A stretch of 49,225 nucleotides of DNA, from assembly GCF_002286735.1 (NCBI RefSeq), contig NZ_NRTA01000033.1, positions 1 through 49,225 of the forward strand, read 5' to 3'. The position numbers and the translations under genes were made by a program. The stretch's first letter is position 1. Every line of letters starts with the position of its first letter. The notes below the pieces were generated by a model. It worked only from the letters and a program-made list of their open reading frames with translations, made no database searches and was not told where the DNA came from. Below are positions 31,643 through 41,400 of the stretch, in pieces. The stretch is from Leptolyngbya sp. BC1307. GTDB taxonomy: Bacteria > Cyanobacteriota > Cyanobacteriia > Phormidesmidales > Phormidesmidaceae.

Positions 31643-33985
31643 TTAGAGGTCGTCACTCCCTGTGTAGGTGAAAAGGGGGCCAAAATCATTTTCTGATAGC
31701 GCCTGAGTCTGCTGCGGTTGAGCTAGTTCAGAGAGATCGAGGGGAGATTTCCACCAGTCGGGTAGTGAAACGGCGACTGACGAGCCGCTGAGACTGCTGC
31801 GCGGGGAAGCGAGTATCGCGATAGGAACAATCATTTCCTGCGGATTGATGCCGCCGTGGTAGCCGTGTTTTTTGGCTGGGCTGTAGCGAATTTTTTCTGT
31901 CCAGGGGGCGATCGCCGCAGAGCCTTCTATCAAGACACGCTTTCCTTTGATCTGAAGTTCTTGCTCGCTAGGCTGGTCGCTATTGGTGCGCCAGCGTTCG
32001 CCGCCGTCACCGGGCTGGTACTGGGTGCTGTTGTGGAGGATGTGACCATGATCGCTAGTGAGAATAACCACTCTGCTGGCATTCAGGGCAGATTGGAGGA
32101 TGGGTTTCAGGACTTTAATATGCTCAAACGTCCAGCTTGTGTCTATCTGATCGCCTTTGCTGAGGAGGTCATCGACTGCGTTGATCACCAGCGCCACAAT
32201 CTGGTGCTGGTCTGATTCGATAGCGCTGCGCAGGTCGGCGGCGAGCGTGGGGCTGTCAGTCGATTGGAGGGCGGCTTTGTGAAAAAGCAGCGGCGGGGCG
32301 TCGCGTTTGCAGTACTTAAGCAGGCTGGGATGCGCGGTGAAGCCCTGGGTTTCTTGGGGGGCTTTGCCTGACTGGATCTGACCGCAGAAAAGGCTGGTGC
32401 GAGAGGTCGCAGTGATAGAGGGAATGGTGGCTAGGGCAGGTTGGATGGGGCGGATGAGGTGCCAGGGCTGCTCTAGCGTGGAAAGTAGCTCGTGACAGAC
32501 GGCCAGACTCATGCCGTCGATGACGATGAGCAAAACGGGATCTTTTTCGGCGAGGGGGGCGATGACGGCATCGAGCACATTCTCGATGGGGAGGATTGTT
32601 GTTTGGGTAGAGCCAACTTCAGTCCAGTCTTTGAGGAGATTGGCGAACTGATGGGACTGGGTTTCTCGAATGTGGGTGATGGTGTTGAAGAGCTGGCCAT
32701 AGGCGGCACAAAGGTCTGGGTTGGGTTCGGCCAGTGGCAGGGTGAGTCTGGCCCAGTCGAGGAGGCTACCGGTGTCGGTGTGGTAGGCGATCGCCTCTTC
32801 CAAAGACTGCGGTTCAGATTGGGTTTCAGCAGGGGGGTGCTGGCGATCGCTCACTAACCACTGAGCCAGCCGCAAGGCCATTTCTACGCGCTGAATCCGG
32901 CGGCTCAGCGGCTCTATCTGTTCATGACTTTGAAGGGTTTGGTAGGTCTTCTTGAGTTTGTTTAAGTGAGTGGGGCTGGGCTTTTTCACTAGCGCAGTGA
33001 GCTGTTTGCTGAAGCTCGTGAGGTGCTGGTCAAAGCCTCGCTCTGAGATAGTGCTGAGGTAGGCAAACTCTTGGGCTCCTATTTCAGTGAGAATGGCATC
33101 ACTGCGCTGGATTAGGGCGTACCGCGTTTCTGCCGGTAGGGGTTGCAGGCTTTGGTGAGCGGCTTTGCTCCACCGGCGCATGGTTTCAGGGCTGGGGGAA
33201 TGGCCAGCCAGAAAGCGCTCTTCGAGTTTGCCGATGGCTTTGTCGAGCTTGCCTTGGGCAGCGGGGTGGTAGATGACGGCGGCGGCCAGGCCGAGAGGGA
33301 GGGCATCGGGCTTTTGGCTGTGGGCAGCGCAGTGGAGGATGGTTTTGGCGGTGGAGCCAGCGAGGCCAATAAGCCAGTCGGCGGCGGCGGTGCGAAGGTC
33401 TGGCGAGGTTTGCTGGTAGCGTTCTACATTCTCTGGGTGAGTTGACCAGGCTAGAAGTGCAGGCAAGTCAGGCCGGTTGGCTTGTAGATGAATGTGCTGA
33501 TGCAGCAAAATGGGCCAGACGATTTCGGCATCTAAAAAGCCGCCTAGAACGGGCGGATAGCCGTTGCCTGGAATGGCGTCCATCAGGGCTTCGGGAATCC
33601 AACTGTGCTGAATTAGTCGCGGGTCAATATTGGTGGCGCTGAAGAGAGATTTGACAATTTGCCAGGGGGTGATGGTGAAGAGGCGCTGCTTGGCTAGGCG
33701 CAGGCAAATGTCTGCTTCGATGTCGTCGTCAGATAGGGGGGTGACAATCACCTGGATCAGATTTTGATCAGTGGCGCGTTCCTGGTCGCCCTTTTGGAGG
33801 GCAATCCGCAGTGCCAGAGGGGAGTCGCACTGGTCGATCCGGTAGGGCTGATTGCCGACTTGCTGCTGGCGATCGCCTGTCCACCGGCCCTGAGTGTGAA
33901 TACCGATGACCTGGCTGCGGGGCGATCGCTTCCGAATTGCTTCGACCTGGGCTTTGATTTGGCTGAAGGTAGGGGCGGCGATCAC
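31643..33985 (-). CDS. pglZ: PglZ, alkaline-phosphatase-superfamily protein of BREX type 2
   Basis: The 780-residue protein has a helical N-terminal half (about 1-470) and a PglZ domain in the C-terminal half. Metal-site motifs of the alkaline phosphatase superfamily are present: VLLIVIDGMS (Asp490), ILTSDHGH (Asp645, His646, His648) and KHGYHGGINPQE (His710). PglZ is shared by all BREX types; its enzymatic role is debated, with phosphatase or nuclease activity proposed. The GTG start overlaps the pglY stop by 4 bases (GTGA), showing tight translational coupling. The length is somewhat shorter than actinobacterial PglZ proteins as I recall them. Confidence 0.9.
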   Translation of the reverse strand: MIAAPTFSQIKAQVEAIRKRSPRSQVIGIHTQGRWTGDRQQQVGNQPYRIDQCDSPLALRIALQKGDQERATDQNLIQVIVTPLSDDDIEADICLRLAKQRLFTITPWQIVKSLFSATNIDPRLIQHSWIPEALMDAIPGNGYPPVLGGFLDAEIVWPILLHQHIHLQANRPDLPALLAWSTHPENVERYQQTSPDLRTAAADWLIGLAGSTAKTILHCAAHSQKPDALPLGLAAAVIYHPAAQGKLDKAIGKLEERFLAGHSPSPETMRRWSKAAHQSLQPLPAETRYALIQRSDAILTEIGAQEFAYLSTISERGFDQHLTSFSKQLTALVKKPSPTHLNKLKKTYQTLQSHEQIEPLSRRIQRVEMALRLAQWLVSDRQHPPAETQSEPQSLEEAIAYHTDTGSLLDWARLTLPLAEPNPDLCAAYGQLFNTITHIRETQSHQFANLLKDWTEVGSTQTTILPIENVLDAVIAPLAEKDPVLLIVIDGMSLAVCHELLSTLEQPWHLIRPIQPALATIPSITATSRTSLFCGQIQSGKAPQETQGFTAHPSLLKYCKRDAPPLLFHKAALQSTDSPTLAADLRSAIESDQHQIVALVINAVDDLLSKGDQIDTSWTFEHIKVLKPILQSALNASRVVILTSDHGHILHNSTQYQPGDGGERWRTNSDQPSEQELQIKGKRVLIEGSAAIAPWTEKIRYSPAKKHGYHGGINPQEMIVPIAILASPRSSLSGSSVAVSLPDWWKSPLDLSELAQPQQTQALSENDFGPLFTYTGSDDL

Positions 33986-36900
33986 GAGTTAGCACTCTCC
34001 TCTTGCACGATCCAACGAATGCCGAGGCGGAGAGTTTGCCCCGGTTTGAGGTCTTTGCCTAGCCGGGCCAGTAGCGTTTCAGCTTCAGGTAGGGTGAGAT
34101 CGCTTTGACTGTCTTCGCTGACTGTCCGTCGGATGGGGGTGGTAGAAGCGGTAGTTTCTTCCTTTGTTGTAGTTTCGGGCGGCGTGACGGGTGGCGGTGT
34201 GACGGGTGGCGGCTGTGGTGGCTGGTATGTGAGGAGCCGGACGGCGGCACTGTGGGAGGCTTTGAGCGATGGCCCCAAGGCGACTACATGTTCGTCGCTG
34301 CTGAGAGTGTTAACTAGCGTTGCCAGAAGGTTGCTGGCTTTGGCCTGACGGTCGTCGGTGAGGGCGGTAATGCCTTCAAAGATGTCCCAACTGGTACTGT
34401 TGAGCGTGCCGGTGAGATTGGCGGCTTTTTTCAGGCATTCGGCCATGGCGGATTCGGAGGTGGCGATCGCACAGTCTGCCAGCACCTCAACCACCTCTTC
34501 TGCTTTAGCCGCGCTGAGCTGTTCTACCAGGGCGAGCGTCGTGGTGGCGGTCGTCAGTCGGTCATAGGTCTGATCGAGATTGAGTGTATCTGGCACGTGC
34601 TGCAAAGCCTGCACGTAGCTCTGACAGCTCTCTAGGGCGGCGGTGGCTCTGGTCTGTACTTTAGTCTCCAGGCTGGCGACGGTGCTGGCTTTGCGCAGAG
34701 CCGTGACAGAAATACCGAAAATGTCTCTGGCCCTTTGAATGGCGGTTGCCCACTGGGCTTCGTCAGGGAGCTTTTGTTCTCGCAGCTCGCAGTCACTGGG
34801 AATGTCTTTGATCGTGACATCGAACGGGGTATTGTGGCGGAAGAAGCTGCGTCCGGTTTGTTCGGCGTAGGTGAGGATGATCAGGTTTTGCAGTTCTTTA
34901 GAGAGGCCCATGGCTCGGGGCTGGTCGATCCACTGGCGGATCTGGCTGACCTGAGGAGCGCCGCTAATTTCGGCGATTTTTTTGACGAAGTGGTTTTTCC
35001 AGTGCTGGCCGAGCACAAAATGGGTTTCGGCCATTTCGCCGAGCAGCAGGGGATTGGCAATTTGTTTGAGGAAAGGGCGCATAGGCCGATCTATCTCTAA
35101 TCGACCGTCGGCGGTTTGGGCGGCTGGGCTGATCTGCTCGTAAACCTTTTGCAGCGTGTTGATCCTGCTAACGTCGGTTTCAAAGTCGGGGGCGGCGGGA
35201 AATTCGTGGGCGAGAGCCTGATCTAGCAGATGTTTCAGGCCCTTTTCCAGGTTAGCGGCGGTGGGGGGCTGCAAGTCAAAGCCGGGTTGCAGGGAGACAA
35301 ACTGTTCGTTTAGCTCCAGGCGAGCGGAGGTGCTGATAGCGCTTGGGGATTGGCTGATGCCGTAAGCGGCGTCTAAGTGGTTGCGTACTCTTTGGGTGAG
35401 GACGCTGCGTTGGTTTTCGAGCAGAGATTTGGCAGTTTGGCGATCTTGCAGGGAGAGATAGGTGGCGTATTCGGTGAATCTTTCGCCAGTGAGCACGTGC
35501 TCTAAAATAAGCAGCGTGCCAAGATCTTTTTTGGCGTCATCACTGAAAAAGGAGGGAATCCAGCAGAGGGTTTTGGCCCCACCTTTGTGCTTTCCTTTGA
35601 ATTTTTCGCACTTTTGCCAGTCGTCTTTGGGAGAGCGGTTGGCTTCGTCGAAAGGGTAGTCGATGACTAACTTCCAGCGCTCGTCTAAATTTTCTAAAGA
35701 GGCGTCGGGCAGCTCCCAGATATTGCCAAAGACAACAACGCAAGATCGCTTAGTGTTTTTCCAGGTGAAGTCGTGATATTGCTCGAACTGCTCTTCTCCT
35801 TTAATGTTGAGCTGAGCGTAAACCATGTCGCGAATCAGGCGAATACGGTTGCCGCGATTGTCTTCTCGCTCGGCCTGTTTGAGAATGCTGTCGGTATCTA
35901 CGCCGGAGAGCTGAATGGAGATGGTGGGGTTTGAAGATTCTTCGCCGATGCGGATTTCGCCGATGCTGGCAGCCCAGGTACGACAGCGCTCTAGCACAAG
36001 ATTGCTTTCGCGGCCAGGAATGGGAGACTTGATGGTGCCGTGATTGAGATTGGCGAGGCGTTCGGCGCTGAGATTGCGGAGAGATTCGACTTCGGGGACG
36101 AGGGCTGAGAGCAGGAGCGTTTTGACCAGGCGGTCGTCGTTGCGGAAGGCGAGGCGTTTGGGGTCGGTGGGAATGAGCTGTTCGAGGTCTTCCTGATGAC
36201 CGTGCTTTTTCTCTAGCTCGGGCAGGAGCTTTTGCTGGTAGAGGCGTTTGGCGTTGTTGAAGTGGGTGGCCATTTCGGGGCTAAAGGCTTCGTCACCGTG
36301 GGCGACGACATCGAACAGGTCACCGACGGGGACAATGTCGCCGACTTTGAGGGTGTCGCGGTGGTCTACTAGGAGCTGCATCATCACCTTGAGGGCGGTG
36401 CGCTCCCTTTGGAGCACGCTGGAGACGGCGATCAGAGTTTGTACCAGGGCGGGGCTGAAGGGGTAGACCTTGCGAAACATTTCTCGGTCGCCGGCACTGG
36501 TGAGCAGCGTATTCATCACCGATTCGCGTACCTTTGCGGTGGTTTCAAAGGCGGCATTGAGTTCTTCGCGGGCGGATTGGGTTTTGCATTTGAGGATGCG
36601 CTTTTCGGCGATCGCTGGCAAATTTCGATCTTCCAGCGTAATCCGGTCAAAGCGGCCTTCCCAGTGCTTGAGCGCGTCGCTAAAGTTGAGCCGTTCTGCG
36701 CCGGGGATGGAGTCGCCGATCAGTTCGCTGAGGTCGCGCTGGCGGGCGACAAAGCTGATGATGGGAACGGGGCGATCCGCATTCTGGGCTTCGACAAGTT
36801 TGGAGAGTTTTTGGCCTTCTTGGTGAATGAATTTGAGGTCGGTGGCGCGGCTGGCCAGCCAGAGAATGAGTTCGTCGAGAAAGAGAATGAGGGCGTCGTA

Positions 36901-37671
36901 GCCGAGAGCCCGGGCATGTTTGCTGATGACCGAGAGGCCCTGGTCGAGCGAGACGAAGGCTTCGCCCTGGCCGCTGGTCTGAATATCGTAAGAGTTGAAG
37001 AACTGCTTGATCAGAGCGCTGATCAGTTGGGAGCGTTCTTCTTGGCCGGGAGGGGCGCTGATAGCTGATTCAAATCGGGCGCTGTCCCAGCCGCCTGCAA
37101 GTTCGCCCCAGCCACTGTCGCTGCTAGTGCCTTCGCTGAGTTCGCTGAAAAAACTGTCGTCGCCCATTTTTTGGCGCAGGCTTTGGGCGTCGCTAAAGAG
37201 TCCTTCGGCCAGGTATACGCCGGGAATGGGCGCATCGGGGTGATGCTGGCGAACGAAGTCTACATAGCCGCCGAGAATGCCGGATTCCATGTCGTGTGCG
37301 CCGATCATGTGGTAGGGCACGAGGAGGAATCTTTTGCCGGTCATCCAGTCGTTGTGCTTGGTGATGACGGGGGCGAGTTCGCGGATGCTTTTGGCGGCGG
37401 GGATGCCCTGGAGAATGAGGTTGAGCACGGCCATGAAGTGACTTTTGCCGCTGCCGAAGCTGCCGTGGAGGTAGCTAGCTTTGCTGCTGTTGCTGCTGAG
37501 GGCGCTGCGGATGAAGGTGAGGGCGCTGTCGAAGCAGTCTTTGAGTTCGGGGGTAACGACGTAGTCGCGCAGGGTGGCCTCAGCGCGGGTGACGCCTTCG
37601 GTGAGCTTGAGCACGAAGTCGCCTTTTTGAACGCGCTCGGGGATTTCAATCAGGTCTTTAATAAGAGTCAT
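33982..37671 (-). CDS. pglY: PglY, large P-loop ATPase of BREX type 2
   Basis: The 1229-residue protein opens with the phrase typical for PglY (EIPERVQKGDFVLKLTEGVT and LRDYVVTPELKDCFDSAL). Walker A is GSFGSGKSH at residues 70-78 and Walker B is LILFLDE at 261-267. A conserved block, VPIISFVARQRDLSELIGD, follows. The remainder is mostly helical and ends in a Pro/Thr-rich linker (about 1140-1175) and a small basic C-terminal domain. It is the counterpart of BrxC in type 1 systems and probably drives assembly or DNA remodelling. The start ATG lies 33 bases after the toxin stop. Confidence 0.92.
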   Translation of the reverse strand: MTLIKDLIEIPERVQKGDFVLKLTEGVTRAEATLRDYVVTPELKDCFDSALTFIRSALSSNSSKASYLHGSFGSGKSHFMAVLNLILQGIPAAKSIRELAPVITKHNDWMTGKRFLLVPYHMIGAHDMESGILGGYVDFVRQHHPDAPIPGVYLAEGLFSDAQSLRQKMGDDSFFSELSEGTSSDSGWGELAGGWDSARFESAISAPPGQEERSQLISALIKQFFNSYDIQTSGQGEAFVSLDQGLSVISKHARALGYDALILFLDELILWLASRATDLKFIHQEGQKLSKLVEAQNADRPVPIISFVARQRDLSELIGDSIPGAERLNFSDALKHWEGRFDRITLEDRNLPAIAEKRILKCKTQSAREELNAAFETTAKVRESVMNTLLTSAGDREMFRKVYPFSPALVQTLIAVSSVLQRERTALKVMMQLLVDHRDTLKVGDIVPVGDLFDVVAHGDEAFSPEMATHFNNAKRLYQQKLLPELEKKHGHQEDLEQLIPTDPKRLAFRNDDRLVKTLLLSALVPEVESLRNLSAERLANLNHGTIKSPIPGRESNLVLERCRTWAASIGEIRIGEESSNPTISIQLSGVDTDSILKQAEREDNRGNRIRLIRDMVYAQLNIKGEEQFEQYHDFTWKNTKRSCVVVFGNIWELPDASLENLDERWKLVIDYPFDEANRSPKDDWQKCEKFKGKHKGGAKTLCWIPSFFSDDAKKDLGTLLILEHVLTGERFTEYATYLSLQDRQTAKSLLENQRSVLTQRVRNHLDAAYGISQSPSAISTSARLELNEQFVSLQPGFDLQPPTAANLEKGLKHLLDQALAHEFPAAPDFETDVSRINTLQKVYEQISPAAQTADGRLEIDRPMRPFLKQIANPLLLGEMAETHFVLGQHWKNHFVKKIAEISGAPQVSQIRQWIDQPRAMGLSKELQNLIILTYAEQTGRSFFRHNTPFDVTIKDIPSDCELREQKLPDEAQWATAIQRARDIFGISVTALRKASTVASLETKVQTRATAALESCQSYVQALQHVPDTLNLDQTYDRLTTATTTLALVEQLSAAKAEEVVEVLADCAIATSESAMAECLKKAANLTGTLNSTSWDIFEGITALTDDRQAKASNLLATLVNTLSSDEHVVALGPSLKASHSAAVRLLTYQPPQPPPVTPPPVTPPETTTKEETTASTTPIRRTVSEDSQSDLTLPEAETLLARLGKDLKPGQTLRLGIRWIVQEESANS

Positions 37672-37704
37672 AAGAATAGGCGTGAGGACTTCGTTGTAAA
37701 GCTT

Positions 37705-38058
37705 TTAGCTATCTGCTGCGATAATGGTATCTATAGATATGACAACTTTAGTCATCGTTTGGCTAGAGGCATCGCCTAGCTTCCGGACAAATCGCTGTAG
37801 GGCAATGCTTCGCATCTGTAATGTGTCGGCTGCGGAAACTTTGCTGAGGCCATTGCTGGCGCTGGCGTGCATCTTGATGTGCCACACGTTTTGAGCGAAA
37901 TTGGCTTTCCAATCTGTGATCGGCACAACTAGCTTCACAGGCAGCTTCCCAATTTTATCGGCACTGACGACGATGGCAGGACGGGTCTTTTTTATTTCTG
38001 AACCCAGCGTTGGGTCAAGGTTGACTAGCCAAACTTCGCCGCGTTTTGGAGTCATCAT
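37705..38058 (-). CDS. PemK/MazF-family toxin (endoribonuclease)
   Basis: A 117-residue SH3-like toxin: RGEVWLVNLDPTLGSEIKKT, RPAIVVSADK, LVVPITDW and the closing ISIDTIIA are diagnostic for MazF/PemK mRNA interferases, including the conserved Arg in KTRPAIV. I choose the ATG at 38058, one base after the antitoxin stop; an overlapping TTG at 38070 and an ATG at 38055 are alternatives. Such spacing means the antitoxin is made first and translation then restarts. The pair sits inside the BREX locus in the same direction as the pgl genes. Confidence 0.9.
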   Translation of the reverse strand: MMTPKRGEVWLVNLDPTLGSEIKKTRPAIVVSADKIGKLPVKLVVPITDWKANFAQNVWHIKMHASASNGLSKVSAADTLQMRSIALQRFVRKLGDASSQTMTKVVISIDTIIAADS

Positions 38059-38059
38059 A

Positions 38060-38395
38060 TTAGTACTCAATGATGTCGTCTACTGGCCAATCTTTCCATT
38101 CTGTATTTTGCTCATAATATGCCTGCATTGCTTCTGCCTGTTTAGCAAGGATCTCCCCTCGTTCCTTGGGAGGTTTTCTTAAAATTTCGAGCCGTTCTTC
38201 TATGGTGAGGTCGTCTTCATCGTCTTCGTCCTCGGCAGGCTGCGGTGTTGACTCGATTGGGCTATCGTCAAAAATCGACGGTTGATGGGCGATGCCTTCT
38301 GACTGGAGGAGTTCTTGCACGAGTAGTTGCAGCAACAGTAGCTTGTCTGTGCTGGATAGCTCTTTGACGGTCGGGATCAGTTCGGTGATGGTCAT
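38060..38395 (-). CDS. Antitoxin partner of the PemK/MazF toxin
   Basis: The 111-residue, acidic protein has an N-terminal helical part (LSSTDKLLLLQLLVQELLQS), an Asp/Glu-rich middle (EDEDDEDDL) and a C-terminal segment (YEQNTEWKDWPVDDIIEY). Cyanobacterial PemK antitoxins often end in a similar WxxxxxxDIIxY pattern; this segment likely covers the toxin active site. No MazE-type DNA-binding strand is obvious, so autoregulation may use the N-terminal part. It begins 79 bases after the pglX stop. Confidence 0.82.
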   Translation of the reverse strand: MTITELIPTVKELSSTDKLLLLQLLVQELLQSEGIAHQPSIFDDSPIESTPQPAEDEDDEDDLTIEERLEILRKPPKERGEILAKQAEAMQAYYEQNTEWKDWPVDDIIEY

Positions 38396-38474
38396 GGCTT
38401 GGTAACGATGAGGGTAGGTAGACTACTGTTTTCCGGGCCTGGGGGTTCCTTTTATTGTGTCGTAAAAGTTTGGT

Positions 38475-41400
38475 TTACTGCTTTCGTTTGCTTTTTTTCG
38501 CTTTCTTAGCTTTGGCGGGGGGTTGCCAGGTGCTGATGGCTTCGAGGGTGGTGCTCATGTCTTTGGCTTCGTCCTGGATGAAGGTTTCGTAGAAGTCGCC
38601 CATTTGCAGGCCGTCGAAGTCGGGGTTGGGGGCGTTGTGCCATTGCTTGAGCCAGGGGAGTAGCTCGATCAGGCTGGCCAGGAGGGGCGTGAGGCGGGGG
38701 TCGCCGGTGCCGCCGAAGCGTTCTTTGACATCCATGTAGTAGGTGCTGATGGCTTGGGCGAGCTGTAAGGGGTCGTAGCCTGCCCAGGCAATGACGGGGA
38801 GACCGTCGGGGCCTTCGCAGTGGGGAAAGCTGAGCCAGCGTTCTTTGGGCACGTCGAGTTTGCCGCGTAGTTTCCAGTGGTGGGTTTTGAGGAAGTCGGT
38901 GCTGGTGTATTTGGGGGGGATGGGGATGGGGCCGATTTCTGTTTCTTTGAGGCGGTTGGCGGCAGTGGTGTCTAGATAGTCAGGGTCGGTTGGGGGGAGT
39001 TGGGTGCGGGCGTCAATGGCGTCTTCGTGGCGTTGGCGGTGCCAGGTGTGTTGCCAATCTGCGCGTTTGCGGAGGCCGGTGGGTTTGTAGCGGAAGATGG
39101 GGAGGTGGGGGACGGCGGCTTTGTGGGTGAGATCGTCGATGAGGGTTTGCACTTTGAAGGCGGGGTCGTTGCGGTAAAGTTCGCCGACCTGGAGGAAGTC
39201 GGTGTCCTGGCTGGCGATGTCGGTGAGTTTGGCGGTGGAGATGAGGGTAGGGGTGGTGATGTGGGCGGTGGGCGTAGCGGTGTCGTTGAGGCGGCCATCG
39301 AGGTCGAAGTAGCTTTCGAGGCGGTTGAGAAGCCAGGTTTGGAGGGCTCGCTCTAGCTGGGAGTCCCAGGGTTCGGTATTCCAGCGACGTTTGTATTCGG
39401 GCTGTTCGATCAGGCGGATGTTTTTGTTGGTTTCGATCAGGTGGATGCGGCGTTCGACGAGTTGTTTGTAGTCGTCGGGCCAGTGGGTGGGGAGATCGGT
39501 GATGGGGGTAGAATTGTGGCGGTCAAACCAAGCAGTTTTCAGCTTACCTGCCTGAATTTGTCGAGCCATGATAATCTCAAATGCTCGCTCTCCGAGCTGA
39601 ATCGAGGGTAATTCTTTTCCGTAAGTCAACTCTTCCTCAATAAGGCCATATAGCTTGTAGCAAACCCAATCTAGCTCTTCTTGTTGAGAGATCATTTGAG
39701 ATAATGTTTCTTCCCACTGTTTTAGGCTTGTTGCAATTCTCTCTTGCAAACCATCAATTTTGTCTTGAAGCAAAATTTCAGGCGAGTTCAAGGTCAACGA
39801 GCTAGCTAAGGCATCCAGATGTCTGGCCCTGTCAGTTGGATATTCTTTTGCAACAGGGAAAGACTGTAAGCCAGTTCCCGCAAACTCGTAACGTTCGTCC
39901 CACCAAGTTTTGCGAATACGGGCTCCTTCGCTTCCTACTTGATCCCCTCCCTTAGGGAAGAAAATCTGTTTCATCCAGAAGCAGGCGATCGCACTATTCA
40001 GCAGACCCAGCAAAGCCAGATGATCATCCTCAGTAGCCCCCGCAGGCAGCTTGATTACAGGCGCTGATTGTTTGAAGACTTTGCCACCGCGATCTAGGAC
40101 GAAGTGGTTGTGGGTGGCTACGAAAGCGAAAGGTATCGACATGGGATTTCTAAACCGATGAGTTAGAAAACGATTCCATTCCCACCAAGTGCGGTCTAGT
40201 TCCCGATGATCGCCTCCCAGCTCACGTCTTCGCCAAAGAATTTCTTTTTGCGGCCATAAAAAACGGTGGACAGCTAAGCCATCTTCTTCAGAAACAGGCT
40301 TCAGTTCTTCATTGTACGGAAACAAAACATATTCTGGTTCGTGAAGACCCCAATCCCGAACTTGTTCGCCTTGAACCATAATCAGTTGGTGCGCAGGCTT
40401 TACTCTTTTACGGGAAAGAACGCCGCTTGGCATCAAATAAGTATCATCAGCACGAGTAAGACACAAAGAGCATATAGTCTCGATAACATTTTCCAGCCTT
40501 TTAGGATTTGATTTTTCAATAACAGTTTTGAGTTCAGTTGCTCCACCGCCCCCAATCGACCACGGGTGCTTATGAAATAGATCTCTTTTTGAATCAGCTA
40601 CACTAACAAATTCACTTTCCGATCCTTCTACATCAATCTGTTCAACGATTGCTGACCAAACCAAACCTTTCGCTGCATCCCCCGGCGTACTCGGCTCTCC
40701 CCGTATCCCCATCACTGTACGAATCACACCCGCCATCGGAACCCGCTTCCGCCCGAACAAAATCACCGTCGGCGTCCCATGCCCCGGAATATACGCCCCG
40801 CTCGTATCAATCACATGAGTCAAATCCACCTTCGGAAAAAACTCTTCAATCAGCTTCTTACCAAACTCTCGTTTCATAAAAGAGTTCGCAGTAATTTGCC
40901 CCGTAAACCCTCCTTTAACCGCCAAGCCAAAAATCCGCTCCATAAACGGCACAGCCAGCGAATACTGCCGGTAACAAGTCTCATACCGCTCCCGATAAGC
41001 CGCATTCAAAGCCTTATCTCTCGGCACAATATACGGCGGATTCGCCACCACCGCATGAAAATACCCCGCCTGCAAAATCCCATTCAGCGCCGCCACATCT
41101 TCCGACTGAAAATGATGCGCCATCGGTGCCCACTCCCCCAGCACCAACTGACTCCCCTCCCCATGCAGCAACGAATCCCCACAGGCCAACCGAAACCGAA
41201 ACCCCGGCGCATTCTTTAGCTTATCTATCCCACTCGCCCGCATCGCCGCCAACAGCAGCCGAAACCGCGTAATCGCCACCGCATAAGGATTCACATCCAC
41301 CCCATGCACCGCCTCCAACGCCCGCTGCGCCAGCGCCCTCACATTCGTCCCCGGCTCCCGCCGCAGCCACCGATCCAAAATCCGCTCAAACGCCCCCAGC

